DNA of 64,000 bases from Glycomyces albidus (lineage in GTDB: Bacteria; Actinomycetota; Actinomycetes; Mycobacteriales; Micromonosporaceae), in contig NZ_WIAO01000020.1 in NCBI RefSeq assembly GCF_009451885.1, positions 43,779 to 107,778 on the forward strand. Reading direction: 5' to 3'. Each line of letters starts with the position of its first letter. Position 1 is the stretch's first letter. Of this stretch, positions 6,649 to 14,949 are shown in pieces. A program made the position numbers and the translations under genes. The notes beneath the pieces are model-generated. The model saw only the letters and a list, made by a program, of their open reading frames with translations. It was not told where the DNA came from and did not search any database.

Positions 6649-9156
6649 TCACGCAGTGAGCGTGAACTCCGGCGAAGTCCACTGCTCCCAATGCGCCGGG
6701 TCGTCCTCGTCCCCAAGCGCCCTGAGCACCCGCACGGTCAGCGTCCACTGCCCCGGCTCCAACGCGTTCGGGCGCTGCGCCACCAGGTCCTTCAAGTGGA
6801 CGCCCACCGCGTCATCGGGGCCGGGCGAGCGCGGCAGGAACTCCTCCCGGTCCCACACGATCACCTCGCCGGTGCGGGCGTTCGTCGCGCTGACCTCCAT
6901 CGCGGCCGGCTGGTGTCCCAGGAAGATCAGGGCCGCCAGGACGGGGCCCTCGGTGAGGCTGAACGTCTCGCCTTCGGCCAGGTCGCGGTACTCGAACTCG
7001 TGCGTCTCCTGATCCTGGGCGACGACCGCCGCCAGGTGGGGGAAATCGGGGTGCTCGAGGATCGGGATCGACAGGTAGTCACCGTGGTAGCCCGAGTACG
7101 CGGCCGACAGCGACTCGCCGCCGCCCTCGGGGCGGGCGGTGATGCGGCCGCCGAAGACGCTGCCGAGGGGGAGGTCGGCGCCGGGTTCGACCGTGACTTC
7201 GATCGTCGCCGACTCGCCCGGGTGGAGGCGGAGTTCTTTGGGCTCGAAGGTCACGTTCGGTTCGGCCGCATGGAAGCCCGGGTCGCGGTCGTCGCCGGTG
7301 GTGGCGATCGTGGCCCGGTGGGTCATGGTGTAGTCGCGGGTGTCCGGGTCGTGTGAGGTGAGGGTGAGTTCGAACGTGCGCGGCCCGGTGCCGTCGCCGG
7401 TGTTGACGCCGGTGGGGTAGAGGTACGCCTCGGCGTCGAGGGCGTCGATGACATCGATGAGGCCGGTGCCCTGGCGGTGTGCCGCTTCGAGTTCGCCGAG
7501 GTCGGGGTTGTCGCCCCATGGGACCGGTTTGGCGGCGTTGGCGAGGCGGGTGCGGACGTCGCGGGGGTGGAGGCGGGGTTCGGCGTCGAGGAGGAGGGCG
7601 GCGGCGCCGGCGACGTGCGGGGAGGACATGGAGGTGCCCGAGAGGGCCTCGTAGGAGCCGTCGGCGACGGGGACCGTGGACCAGATGCCGCCGCCGGGGG
7701 CGGTCACGTCGGGTTTGAACGAGAGGTCCGGGGCGGGGCCGTATGCGGTGAAGCTGGAGGCGAGGCCGCCGCGGGGGAGGTCGACGAGGACGGTGCCGCC
7801 GTCGAACTCGAGGACCGGGGCGCCGCCGATCGAGGCGAGGTCCTGGAGGTCCTTGCCGTCGGTGTCGGTGATGGCGATGATCGGGACGCCGAGGTCCTCG
7901 ACGCCGCCCCCGCCGAAGGGGCCGGGGCGGTCGTTGTAGACGACGACGCTCGTCGCGCCTTCGGCGACGGCGCGGGCGTACTTCTCGTTGAACGTGCAGG
8001 TGCCGCGGACCACGAGGGCGGCCTTGCCGTCGACGTCGCCTTCGGAGGGGTCGTCGGCGCAGGCGCGGCCGAGCCAGACCAGGGCGTCGGTCGCGGTGCC
8101 GGTCTCGGGTTCGGGGGATTCGCTGATGGCGCGGTAGCCGATGCTGCGGTCGAGCGCGGGCACGAAGGCGGCGTCCATGCGCTGGGCCGGGTTGTCGGTG
8201 GAGGCGACGGCGATGACGTCTTCCCCGACGCCGGGCGCGGAGCCGGAGTAGATGCCGGTCTCGCCGTCGTTGCCCATCGAGGCGACGACCACGACGCCCT
8301 CCTCGGTGAGCTTGTCCGCCGCTACCGCGGTCGGGTAGCCGGGCCACTGGTACGACTGGCCGAGCGACAGGTTCACGACGTCCATGCCGTCCTCGAGGGC
8401 GGCCTCCATGGCCTGCATGATCACTTCGGCGCTGGTGGAGCCCTCGCAGCCGAAGACCTTGTACGCGCCGAAGCGGACGTCGGGGGCGACGCCGGTGACC
8501 TCGCCGTCGGCGCCGACGATGCCGGCGACGTGGGTGCCGTGGCCGCCGCAGTCGGCCGGGTCGTCGTCGGGGGCGGGTTCGCTCAGGTCGGGGTCGTCGG
8601 AGTCGAAGTCGTCGCCGACGAAGTCGGTGCCGTAGGCGACGCGGCAGCCGTCGCCGAAGCAGCCGCCGAGGTCGGGGTGGGTGTAGTCGATGCCGGTGTC
8701 GATGATGCCGACCTCGACGCCGCCGCCGGTGACGCCGCGGTCGTGCGCCTCGTCGGCGCGGGTGGTGCGGATCGCCTGCGCCAGTTCGGGTTGCGCCTCC
8801 GGGACGCCGACGCCCGGCCGCGCGTCGGGGCCGGCGAACATGACGTCGGACCAGACGCGCTCGACCGCGCCGAGCTGCCCGAGGCGCCGCGCGGTGGCCG
8901 GGTCGGCTTCGACCGAGACGCCGTTCCAGATGCGCTCGAAGTCGTGCCGGACCGTGAAGTCGAGGTCGCCGGCGCCTTCGAGGACGGAGGCGTCGGCGCC
9001 TTCGGTGAACTCGACGAGCCACACCCGCGCGGGCCCCGCGTCCGGTTCCGCCTGGGCCGCGGGCGCGGCGAGCGCGAGCAGCGGCAGGGCGGCCGCGGCG
9101 GCGAGGGGCCGCCGCCAGGAGTCGGGGACGGTTCGGAACGTGCGCAGGCCCGGCAT
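6649..9156 (-). CDS. secreted S8 subtilisin-like serine protease
   Basis: An 835-residue preproprotein. Residues 1-37 are a signal peptide ending in AAPAAQA. An inhibitor-like propeptide (about 40-110) follows. The S8 catalytic triad is visible: Asp in GIIDTGIDY (about 152), His in GGHGTHVAG (about 205) and Ser in LSGTSMSSPHVAG (about 508). Between His and Ser is a long insert of the protease-associated (PA) type with two cysteines (CADDP, GTCTFNEKY). The C-terminal part is beta-rich and resembles Fn3-like domains of lactocepin and vpr proteases. ATG 9156 was chosen because the signal peptide starts there; the frame is open further upstream but reads as shadow sequence. Likely an exported nutrient protease. 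Confidence 0.92.
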   Translation of the reverse strand: MPGLRTFRTVPDSWRRPLAAAAALPLLALAAPAAQAEPDAGPARVWLVEFTEGADASVLEGAGDLDFTVRHDFERIWNGVSVEADPATARRLGQLGAVERVWSDVMFAGPDARPGVGVPEAQPELAQAIRTTRADEAHDRGVTGGGVEVGIIDTGIDYTHPDLGGCFGDGCRVAYGTDFVGDDFDSDDPDLSEPAPDDDPADCGGHGTHVAGIVGADGEVTGVAPDVRFGAYKVFGCEGSTSAEVIMQAMEAALEDGMDVVNLSLGQSYQWPGYPTAVAADKLTEEGVVVVASMGNDGETGIYSGSAPGVGEDVIAVASTDNPAQRMDAAFVPALDRSIGYRAISESPEPETGTATDALVWLGRACADDPSEGDVDGKAALVVRGTCTFNEKYARAVAEGATSVVVYNDRPGPFGGGGVEDLGVPIIAITDTDGKDLQDLASIGGAPVLEFDGGTVLVDLPRGGLASSFTAYGPAPDLSFKPDVTAPGGGIWSTVPVADGSYEALSGTSMSSPHVAGAAALLLDAEPRLHPRDVRTRLANAAKPVPWGDNPDLGELEAAHRQGTGLIDVIDALDAEAYLYPTGVNTGDGTGPRTFELTLTSHDPDTRDYTMTHRATIATTGDDRDPGFHAAEPNVTFEPKELRLHPGESATIEVTVEPGADLPLGSVFGGRITARPEGGGESLSAAYSGYHGDYLSIPILEHPDFPHLAAVVAQDQETHEFEYRDLAEGETFSLTEGPVLAALIFLGHQPAAMEVSATNARTGEVIVWDREEFLPRSPGPDDAVGVHLKDLVAQRPNALEPGQWTLTVRVLRALGDEDDPAHWEQWTSPEFTLTA

Positions 9157-9305
9157 CAGGGGTCCCTTCGTCTCGTGCCCGCCGGGGCCCGGAGGCTCCC
9201 GGGATCCCGGCGGGCAGATATGGCAGGACCTCGATCGTGGGGCATCGGGCGCGCGGAACCGCGCATTTGCCGCGCGGCCCCGGGCGTGTCGGGGCGCGGG
9301 CGGGT

Positions 9306-9668
9306 TCAGAGGCCGAGGAGGCGCGCGAGCCCGAGCCCGGCGAGTCCGGCGGCGAGGCCGCCGGCCAGGTTCATCGCGATGTTGAGGACCGCGTGGGCCC
9401 AGCGGCCTTCCTCGGCGAGTTTCAGGGTCTCGAAGGAGAGGGTCGAGAACGTGGTGAGCGCGCCGCAGAAGCCGACGGCGAGGAACGCGGACCAGGCGGG
9501 GTCGGCGACGGCGGCGGCGAGGAACACGGCGAGGCCGGAGCCGGCGGTGTTGACGGCGAGGGTGCCCCAGGGGAGGCGCCGGCCGAGGTAGTGGGCGGCG
9601 ACGAGGTCGGTGAGGAACCGGGCGGGGGCGCCGATGGCGGCGCCGGCGGCGATGAGGAGGAGCGTCAT
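9306..9668 (-). CDS. crcB: fluoride efflux channel subunit CrcB (second gene)
   Basis: A 120-residue membrane protein with four hydrophobic helices. Family motifs are visible: GAPARFLTD near the start, GTLAVNTAGSG (the conserved Asn) and GFCGALTTFSTLSFET, the Phe/Ser/Thr track that lines the Fluc pore. Fluc channels are dual-topology dimers that export F-. Actinobacteria often make the two halves from adjacent genes, as here. Its start overlaps the stop of the first crcB by four bases (ATGA), implying coupled translation in equal amounts. Confidence 0.93.
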   Translation of the reverse strand: MTLLLIAAGAAIGAPARFLTDLVAAHYLGRRLPWGTLAVNTAGSGLAVFLAAAVADPAWSAFLAVGFCGALTTFSTLSFETLKLAEEGRWAHAVLNIAMNLAGGLAAGLAGLGLARLLGL

Positions 9669-10099
9669 CGGCGGCGGGCGATCCGGCGGGCGGCCCACAT
9701 GCCGGCGGCGGCTGCGGTGAGCGCGGCGGCGATGGTGGCGAACGCGTAGGCGACGGCGAGGAGCTGCGCGCCGGCGTCGACGGCGCGGCCGATGTCGACG
9801 ATGTAGGTGGAGAAGGTGGTGAAGCCGCCGAGGACGCCGACGCCGAGGAACGGCCTGACGTGGCGGCGGTCGGGGGCGATCTCGGTGGCGAGGACCATGA
9901 GGGCGCCGATGAGGAGGCCGCCGGCGGTGTTCGCGAGGAACGTCGCGAGGTCGAATTCGCCTGGTTCGGCGGGAAGGAGGACGAGGAGTCCGTACCGGGC
10001 GAGGGACCCGATGGCGCCGCCGGCGGCGACGGCCGCGAGCGCGGTGGCGGGGACGGCGCGGAGGGCGGTGCGCAGGGGAGGGCGGAAGGTTCCGGACAC
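9665..10099 (-). CDS. crcB: fluoride efflux channel subunit CrcB (first gene)
   Basis: The partner CrcB of about 144 residues with GAIGSLARYGLL, FLANTAGGLLIGAL (conserved Asn) and GGFTTFSTYIVD. It probably forms a heterodimer with the downstream CrcB and sits in the opposite membrane orientation; the C-terminal GMWAARRIARRR positive charge fits a topology bias. GTG 10099 (reading VSGTFRPP) is taken as the start. A GTG at 10132 in the same frame is an alternative. No fluoride riboswitch was recognised upstream. Confidence 0.9.
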   Translation of the reverse strand: MSGTFRPPLRTALRAVPATALAAVAAGGAIGSLARYGLLVLLPAEPGEFDLATFLANTAGGLLIGALMVLATEIAPDRRHVRPFLGVGVLGGFTTFSTYIVDIGRAVDAGAQLLAVAYAFATIAAALTAAAAGMWAARRIARRR

Positions 10100-10155
10100 G
10101 GGCTGAATGTATCGCCCTGCGGGGCCGCACACGGTATGCGATCGCTCACCGTCCC

Positions 10156-10185
10156 TTGCGCCCGAATTGCGGGTGCGGTTACGGT
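10156..10185 (+). promoter_or_regulatory. promoter of leader peptide and symporter
   Basis: TTGCGC (10156-10161), an 18-bp spacer and TACGGT (10180-10185). The -10 ends nine bases before the ATG of the leader peptide, so the message would start at or next to that ATG. Confidence 0.55.
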
Positions 10186-10194
10186 TGACGGGCG

Positions 10195-10278
10195 ATGAGT
10201 TACACCGTCACGAACCAGCACCTGACACGCAGGCGTCACCTCGACTTCTGCCGCGTGTCCACCGTGCTCTGTCGTTAG
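10195..10278 (+). CDS. cysteine-containing leader peptide (putative attenuator)
   Basis: A 27-residue peptide ending in HLDFCRVSTVLCR and a TAG stop. The pattern of an HxD-hydrophobic-R core and a terminal LCR is that of the actinobacterial 'putative leader peptide' family found before sulfur-related uptake and assimilation genes, in which ribosome stalling at Cys or Arg codons tunes the downstream operon. It has no Shine-Dalgarno and the promoter spacing suits leaderless translation. The next gene is a DAACS-type symporter 158 bp downstream, and the interval holds GC-rich inverted sequences that could form alternative hairpins. Function is inferred from family resemblance. Confidence 0.72.
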   Translation: MSYTVTNQHLTRRRHLDFCRVSTVLCR

Positions 10279-10436
10279 TCCGCCGCTCCGGCCGGCCGGC
10301 TCGCCGACGTACTCGTCTTTCTCCCCCGCTGGGTTCGAGCCCGACCCGCATTCCCGTTCTTCGCTGACTCGGCTTCGCCGCGGCCTGCGCCGCTGCGCGC
10401 CGCCGTGTCCGCGTCCGCCTTCACCTGAGGTTCTCC

Positions 10437-11807
10437 ATGTCCAGTGCTCCAGAAAGCGCGGCCGTCGACGCGGCCGCTGAGGAATCGAAGAAGTCCAAGC
10501 GCCGCAAGCGGGTTCCGTTCGCCGCGCAGTTGCTCATCGGTCTCGTGCTCGGCCTCGTCCTCGGGTTCGTCGCCCGCGAGTGGTCGGTCGCGTGGCTCGG
10601 TACGACGCTCGAGACGGTCGGCACGCTGTTCGTGCAGCTCCTGTTCCTGATCGTGCCGTTCCTGGTGTTCACGGCGATCGTCGCGTCGATCGCGAATCTG
10701 CGGAATCTCGCGAACGCGGGCCGCCTCGTCGCCAAGACCTTGGGCTGGTTCGCGGTGACGTCGCTGATCGCGGTGGTGATCGGGATCGCGATCGGTCTGG
10801 CGACGAACCCGGGTTCGGGTGTGGAGCTGTCGAGTTCGGCGGCGGCGCCGGAGACGCAGGGGTCGTGGACCGACTTCCTGACCGGGATCGTCCCGGTGAA
10901 CGTGGTCGACGCGTTCGTGAACGTGAACGTGCTGCAGATCGTGTTCCTCGCGATCGTCGTGGGCGCGGCGGCGGCGAAGCTCGGCGACAAGGCCGAGCCG
11001 TTCCTGAGGTTCAACGCTTCGGCGCTGGCGCTGGTCCAGAAGACGCTGTGGTGGGTGATCCGCCTGGCGCCGATCGGTACGGCGGCGCTGATCGGGAAGT
11101 CGGTGTTCTCGTACGGGTGGGATCTGCTGGAGCCGATGGCGGTGTTCAGCGTCGACATCTACGCGGGTGCGCTGATCGTGATGCTGGTCGTGTACCCGGT
11201 GCTGCTGCGGGTGTTCGGGAAGGTGTCGCCGGTGCAGTTCTTCCGGAAGTCGTGGCCGGCGATCCAGTTCGCGTTCGTGTCGCGCTCGTCGGTGGGGACG
11301 CTGCCGCTGGCGCAGCGGATCGTGACGGACCGGCTGGGCGTGGACCGGAACTACGCGTCGTTCGCGTCGCCGTTCGGTGCGACGACGAAGATGGACGGTT
11401 GCGCCGCGATCTATCCGGCGATCGCCGCGATCTTCGTGGCGCAGGTGTACGGGGTGGACCTGGGGGTCCAGGACTACCTGCTGATCGCGTTCGTGTCGGT
11501 GATCGGTTCGGCGGCGACGGCGGGTCTGACCGGTGCGACGGTGATGCTGACGCTGACGCTGTCGACGCTGGGTCTGCCGCTCGAGGGCGTGGGTCTGCTG
11601 CTGGCGATCGACCCGATCATGGACATGATCCGGACGGCGACGAACGTGACCGGGCAGATGGTGGTGCCGGTGATCGTGGCGCGGTCGGAGCGGATCCTGG
11701 ACCGGGAGGTCTACGACGCCGCGCCGGTGCCGCTGGACGAGGAGTCCGCGTTCGGCGGCGACTCGGCGCCGGCCCGGAAGGGCGAGCCGGCGTTGCAGCC
11801 GGCGTGA
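10437..11807 (+). CDS. dicarboxylate/amino-acid:cation symporter (DAACS), possibly cystine uptake
   Basis: A 456-residue member of the glutamate-transporter fold. About eight helices and two hairpins are expected. Visible motifs are the re-entrant serine stretch AFVSRSSVGTLPL, the helix-7 cation site GATTKMDGCAA (family NMDGT variant) and the HP2/helix-8 region GLTGATVMLTLTLSTLGLPLEGVGLLLAIDPIMDMIRTATNVTGQ. The substrate is not fixed by family: glutamate, C4-dicarboxylates, serine or cystine are all possible. The Cys leader peptide upstream makes cystine or another sulfur compound plausible (TcyP-like). A basic N-terminal tail (KKSKRRKR) is cytoplasmic. A terminator follows. Confidence 0.9.
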   Translation: MSSAPESAAVDAAAEESKKSKRRKRVPFAAQLLIGLVLGLVLGFVAREWSVAWLGTTLETVGTLFVQLLFLIVPFLVFTAIVASIANLRNLANAGRLVAKTLGWFAVTSLIAVVIGIAIGLATNPGSGVELSSSAAAPETQGSWTDFLTGIVPVNVVDAFVNVNVLQIVFLAIVVGAAAAKLGDKAEPFLRFNASALALVQKTLWWVIRLAPIGTAALIGKSVFSYGWDLLEPMAVFSVDIYAGALIVMLVVYPVLLRVFGKVSPVQFFRKSWPAIQFAFVSRSSVGTLPLAQRIVTDRLGVDRNYASFASPFGATTKMDGCAAIYPAIAAIFVAQVYGVDLGVQDYLLIAFVSVIGSAATAGLTGATVMLTLTLSTLGLPLEGVGLLLAIDPIMDMIRTATNVTGQMVVPVIVARSERILDREVYDAAPVPLDEESAFGGDSAPARKGEPALQPA

Positions 11808-11835
11808 TCTGGAGCTTTGTTCTCTCCTGAGGAGT

Positions 11836-11874
11836 GAGGGGCCGGCCCGTCGGGGCCGGTCCCTCGCTCTTTTT
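11836..11874 (+). terminator. rho-independent terminator after symporter
   Basis: GAGGGGCCGGCCC pairs imperfectly with GGGGCCGGTCCCTC over a GTC loop and is followed by GCTCTTTTT. It lies 29 bp after the symporter stop. Confidence 0.8.
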
Positions 11875-11979
11875 GCCTGCTCGATGCTCTGGCGGTCGTC
11901 GGGCGGGAACCGCCGGCGGTTGTCGGGCGGCGCTCCGATGGTGCCGCTCCCGGTGGTGCCGCAGGGGTCCGGCGCTGGG

Positions 11980-12669
11980 TCAGCGGTTGCCTTCGAGGTA
12001 CTGCTCGAGGCCGTCGATGACGCGGTTGAGGCCGAATTCGAAGTAGTCCTCGATGAGGTCGTCCGAGTCCGCTGCGGCGGGGGCGAGGCGGGAGAGGTGG
12101 GGGAAGCGGTCGCGGATGCCGGGGTCGGCGAGGAACTGGAAGAACTGGGCGGAGGAGTCGGCGCCGCCGATCTCGGGGCGGACGGCGCCGAGGGCGAAGC
12201 AGTCGACGGTGAGGACGGCCATGAGGCCGAGGTCGGCGGGGAGGCCGACCGCGGTGAGGCGGCCGAGGACCTCGTCGACCCAGCCGGCCTCGCCGGGGCC
12301 CATGGTGCGGTGGCCGGTGCCGACGGTCACCGCCCAGGGGTGGGCGCGGAACATGCCCATGACGGCGCGTCCCCAGTGGAGGAGGACGTCGCGCCAGCTC
12401 TCGGCGGCGGGCAGGTCGACGGGGTCGGCCATGAGCGAGTCGTACATGAGGACGACGAGTTCGTCCTTGCCCGGGACGTGCCGGTAGAGGGACATGACGC
12501 CGCTGCCGAGGCGTTCGGCGAGGTGCTTCATCGAGACCTTGTGGAGCCCTTCGGTGTCGGCGATGGCGACGGCTTCGGCGACGATGCGCTCGCGGGTGAG
12601 GCCGGAGGGGCGGCCGCGTCCGGGCCGCGGGCGGTCGCTCCACAGCAGCTCGTATTCGCCTTGTCCCAC
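11980..12669 (-). CDS. TetR/AcrR family transcriptional regulator
   Basis: A 229-residue repressor-type protein. The N-terminal helix-turn-helix domain reads RERIVAEAVAIADTEGLHKVSMKHLAERLGSGVMSLYRHVPGKDEL in sections, with the TetR signature at about residues 28-75. The rest matches the TetR_C_1 ligand-binding type (the TetR/ActR class that controls efflux), with acidic and aromatic residues lining the expected pocket. It is divergent from the DUF2306 membrane protein, and a 38-bp inverted repeat lies between the two starts, so it probably represses both itself and that gene. Confidence 0.88.
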   Translation of the reverse strand: MGQGEYELLWSDRPRPGRGRPSGLTRERIVAEAVAIADTEGLHKVSMKHLAERLGSGVMSLYRHVPGKDELVVLMYDSLMADPVDLPAAESWRDVLLHWGRAVMGMFRAHPWAVTVGTGHRTMGPGEAGWVDEVLGRLTAVGLPADLGLMAVLTVDCFALGAVRPEIGGADSSAQFFQFLADPGIRDRFPHLSRLAPAAADSDDLIEDYFEFGLNRVIDGLEQYLEGNR

Positions 12670-12740
12670 AGGGCACCCCCTTCGTCCGTCCCGCGTCGCA
12701 GCCTAGGCGCCGTGCCGGTGCTGCGTGCACGCACACATCG

Positions 12741-12778
12741 TGCGTATGATGTACGCTTATTAGCGTATGTCATACGCA
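12741..12778. promoter_or_regulatory. inverted-repeat operator between tetR-type gene and DUF2306 gene
   Basis: TGCGTATGATGTACGC and GCGTATGTCATACGCA are inverted copies (14 of 16 positions) around the spacer TTATTA. The site is centred in the divergent intergenic region and contains -10-like TATGAT and TACGCT, so a bound repressor would block both promoters. A TetR-type operator is the likely reading. Confidence 0.7.
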
Positions 12779-12813
12779 TCGTTCGGACCCCCGCGACACG
12801 ACCGGAGACACCC

Positions 12814-13629
12814 GTGACCGAAGCACCCGCCCCCGCCGCACCCGAGCCGCCCGCCGCGGCCGGCCGGCCGGCCCCCGACCAGGCGGGCCGGAACCGGCCC
12901 GAGCGGCCGGACCGCGCCACCCCGCCCGGCGAGAGGACCAAGTGGTACCGCCGCCCCTGGATCGTCCCGCTGTTCGCGGTCGCCGGCCTCTTCGTGGCCG
13001 CGCGGCTGCCGTTCTACCTGACCTTCGACACGAGCGACTCGCTCGTCGAACTCCAGGACGCGTTCCCGGAGACGCACTACCTGATGCTGTCCGGGCACAT
13101 CCTGTTCGGCTCGATCGCGATCATCACCTGCTCGATGCAGGTGTGGACGTGGCTGCGGCTCAAGCACCCGAAGGTCCACCGCGTCTCCGGGCGCCTGTAC
13201 GTGTTCGCGGGTGTCCTGCCCTCGGGCGTGTTCGCACTCGTCGTCTCGATCATGTCCGTGATCGGCCCGGCCGGGAAGATCGGGAACGTCATGCTGTCGC
13301 TCCTGTGGTTCGGGACGACCTTCGCCGGGTTCCTGGCGGCCCGCCGCCACGACTTCCAGGCGCACCGGCGCTGGATGATCCGCAGCTTCGCCCTGTGCTG
13401 GTCCATCGTGGTCAACCGGGTGTGGATCGCCCTGCTGATCGCGGTGCTGCTGCCGTTCGAGGAGAGCTACTACGGCGGCGACACCGACGCGCTGGTCACT
13501 GACGTGGCCGTCGCCTCGATCTGGCTGTCCTGGGTCGTGAACCTGATGATCGCCCAGTGGTGGCTCGACCGCAGGCCGGCGCGCCGGGGCCGCCGGCCGG
13601 GTCCGACGAAGGTCGCAGCCGCCGCGTAG
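12814..13629 (+). CDS. DUF2306 domain membrane protein
   Basis: A 271-residue protein with an Ala/Pro/Arg-rich cytoplasmic N-terminus of about 50 residues and then four to five membrane helices. The section HYLMLSGHILFGSIAIITCSMQVW, KHPKVHRVSGRLYVF and AHRRWMIRSFALCWSIV has the histidine pattern of the DUF2306 family, which looks like a cytochrome b561-type helical bundle that may bind haem, though no role is established. The GTG start lies 35 bp after the operator. Regulation by the divergent TetR protein is likely, so an inducer-responsive membrane function is expected. Confidence 0.82.
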   Translation: MTEAPAPAAPEPPAAAGRPAPDQAGRNRPERPDRATPPGERTKWYRRPWIVPLFAVAGLFVAARLPFYLTFDTSDSLVELQDAFPETHYLMLSGHILFGSIAIITCSMQVWTWLRLKHPKVHRVSGRLYVFAGVLPSGVFALVVSIMSVIGPAGKIGNVMLSLLWFGTTFAGFLAARRHDFQAHRRWMIRSFALCWSIVVNRVWIALLIAVLLPFEESYYGGDTDALVTDVAVASIWLSWVVNLMIAQWWLDRRPARRGRRPGPTKVAAAA

Positions 13630-13643
13630 GCGCTGCCACCTTC

Positions 13644-13675
13644 GGGGCGGCCGGGGCTCCACCCCCGGTCGCCCC
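13644..13675 (+). terminator. hairpin terminator after DUF2306 gene
   Basis: GGGGCGGCCGGGG pairs with CCCCGGTCGCCCC (one mismatch) 14 bp after the stop codon. No T-run. Confidence 0.55.
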
Positions 13676-13742
13676 GGTCCGGACCGGAAGTCCATGCCGC
13701 GGAAGGATTCGCGGAGCCGCCGGGCACGCGATGCTGAAAGGC

Positions 13743-14906
13743 ATGGACACCACCACCGCCACCGCACCCGCGCCCGCCGAGCCGGCCGCGGCGAAGCGGC
13801 TGCCGCTCCTCGACGTGCTCCGCGGCGTCGCGATCCTCGGCACCCTCGGCACCAACATCTGGCTCTTCACCTCCGCGCACGGCGAGGCCGGGCCCCTGCT
13901 CGGCTTCGAGATCAACGACGGCGGGCCCGTCGGCTCGGCGTTCCAGCTGCTCGCCAACGGCAAGTTCCTGTCCATGCTCACCGTCCTCTTCGGAGTCGGA
14001 CTGGCGATCCAGTACCGGTCCGCGGAGAAGCGGGGACGGCGCTGGCCGGGCCGGTACCACTGGCGGGCCCTGTTCCTCTTCGCCGAAGGCACCGTCCACT
14101 TCGTCCTCTTGTTCGCGTGGGACGTGCTCATGGGGTACGCCGTCACCGCGATCACCGTGGCCTGGCTCCTCAAGCGCTCCGAACGCGCGCAGCGGGCCGC
14201 CATGTGGACCGCGCTCGGCCTGCACCTGGCCCTCGTCGGCCTCATCACCGCCGGCGCCGCGGCCGGCGGCATCGAGCCGCGGCCCGAGCCGGAGGTGCAG
14301 GCGCTCTACGCCACCGGGACCTGGTCGGAACAGGTGCAGTTCCGGCTCGACAACGCGATCGCCTTCCGCATCGAGCCGGTCATCACCTTCCCGCTGCTGG
14401 TCTTCCTGTTCCTCCTGGGCGTCAGGCTGTTCCGATCCGGCGCGTTCGCCATGGGCGCGGATGGCGCGGGCGAGCGCGGCCGCCGTATCCGGGCCCGGCT
14501 CATGGCCTGGGGCCTCGGTCTCGGCCTGCCGCTCAACACCGCCGCCCTGTTCGCCCCCGCCGAGTGCTTCTACCTGGAGCGGTACGTGATCGCCCCGGTC
14601 GTCATGCTCGGGTACATCGGCCTGGTCGGGTTCCTCGTGGAGCACGTGCGCCGCGGCCCGGTCACGGCGTCGCTGGAGTCCTTGGGCCGCACCGCCCTCA
14701 GCGGCTACATCCTCCAGAACCTGCTCGCCTCTGTCGCCTGCTACGGCTGGGGCCTGGGCTTGGCCGCCCGGTACGGGTCCGAGCCGTGGCTCGCCCCGGC
14801 GCTGTGGCTCGGCATCGGCGCGCTCCTCCTCGCGGGGTCGTGGCTGTGGCTGCGCCGCTTCGCGAACGGCCCGGCCGAATCGCTGCAGAAGGCCGTCCTC
14901 CGCTGA
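13743..14906 (+). CDS. DUF418 family membrane protein
   Basis: A 387-residue protein with about ten hydrophobic helices. It opens with RLPLLDVLRGVAILGTLGTNIW, the hallmark of the DUF418/YeiB family, whose function is unknown. The C-terminal DUF418 domain runs through GPVTASLESLGRTALSGYILQNLL. YeiB-like proteins are grouped with acyltransferase-3-like membrane enzymes by fold, but no reaction is proven. ATG 13743 is used; ATG 13731 in frame is equally possible because neither has a good Shine-Dalgarno. It is separated from the DUF2306 gene by a hairpin. Confidence 0.85.
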   Translation: MDTTTATAPAPAEPAAAKRLPLLDVLRGVAILGTLGTNIWLFTSAHGEAGPLLGFEINDGGPVGSAFQLLANGKFLSMLTVLFGVGLAIQYRSAEKRGRRWPGRYHWRALFLFAEGTVHFVLLFAWDVLMGYAVTAITVAWLLKRSERAQRAAMWTALGLHLALVGLITAGAAAGGIEPRPEPEVQALYATGTWSEQVQFRLDNAIAFRIEPVITFPLLVFLFLLGVRLFRSGAFAMGADGAGERGRRIRARLMAWGLGLGLPLNTAALFAPAECFYLERYVIAPVVMLGYIGLVGFLVEHVRRGPVTASLESLGRTALSGYILQNLLASVACYGWGLGLAARYGSEPWLAPALWLGIGALLLAGSWLWLRRFANGPAESLQKAVLR

Positions 14907-14910
14907 GCCG

Positions 14911-14943
14911 GGTGCGGGCCGGGTTCGAGATCCGGCCCGCACC
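14911..14943. terminator. bidirectional hairpin between DUF418 and tctA genes
   Basis: A perfect 12-bp stem, GGTGCGGGCCGG with its complement and a 9-base loop, fills the gap between the two convergent genes. Confidence 0.65.
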
Positions 14944-14949
14944 TCCCCC

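Noticed and set aside
10100..10195. Fluoride riboswitch upstream of crcB
   Set aside because: The conserved fluoride-aptamer core was looked for and not recognised.
9157..10239. N-terminal extension of the subtilase frame
   Set aside because: It runs through the CrcB genes in another frame and is Pro/Ser-rich noise; the signal peptide starts at 9156.
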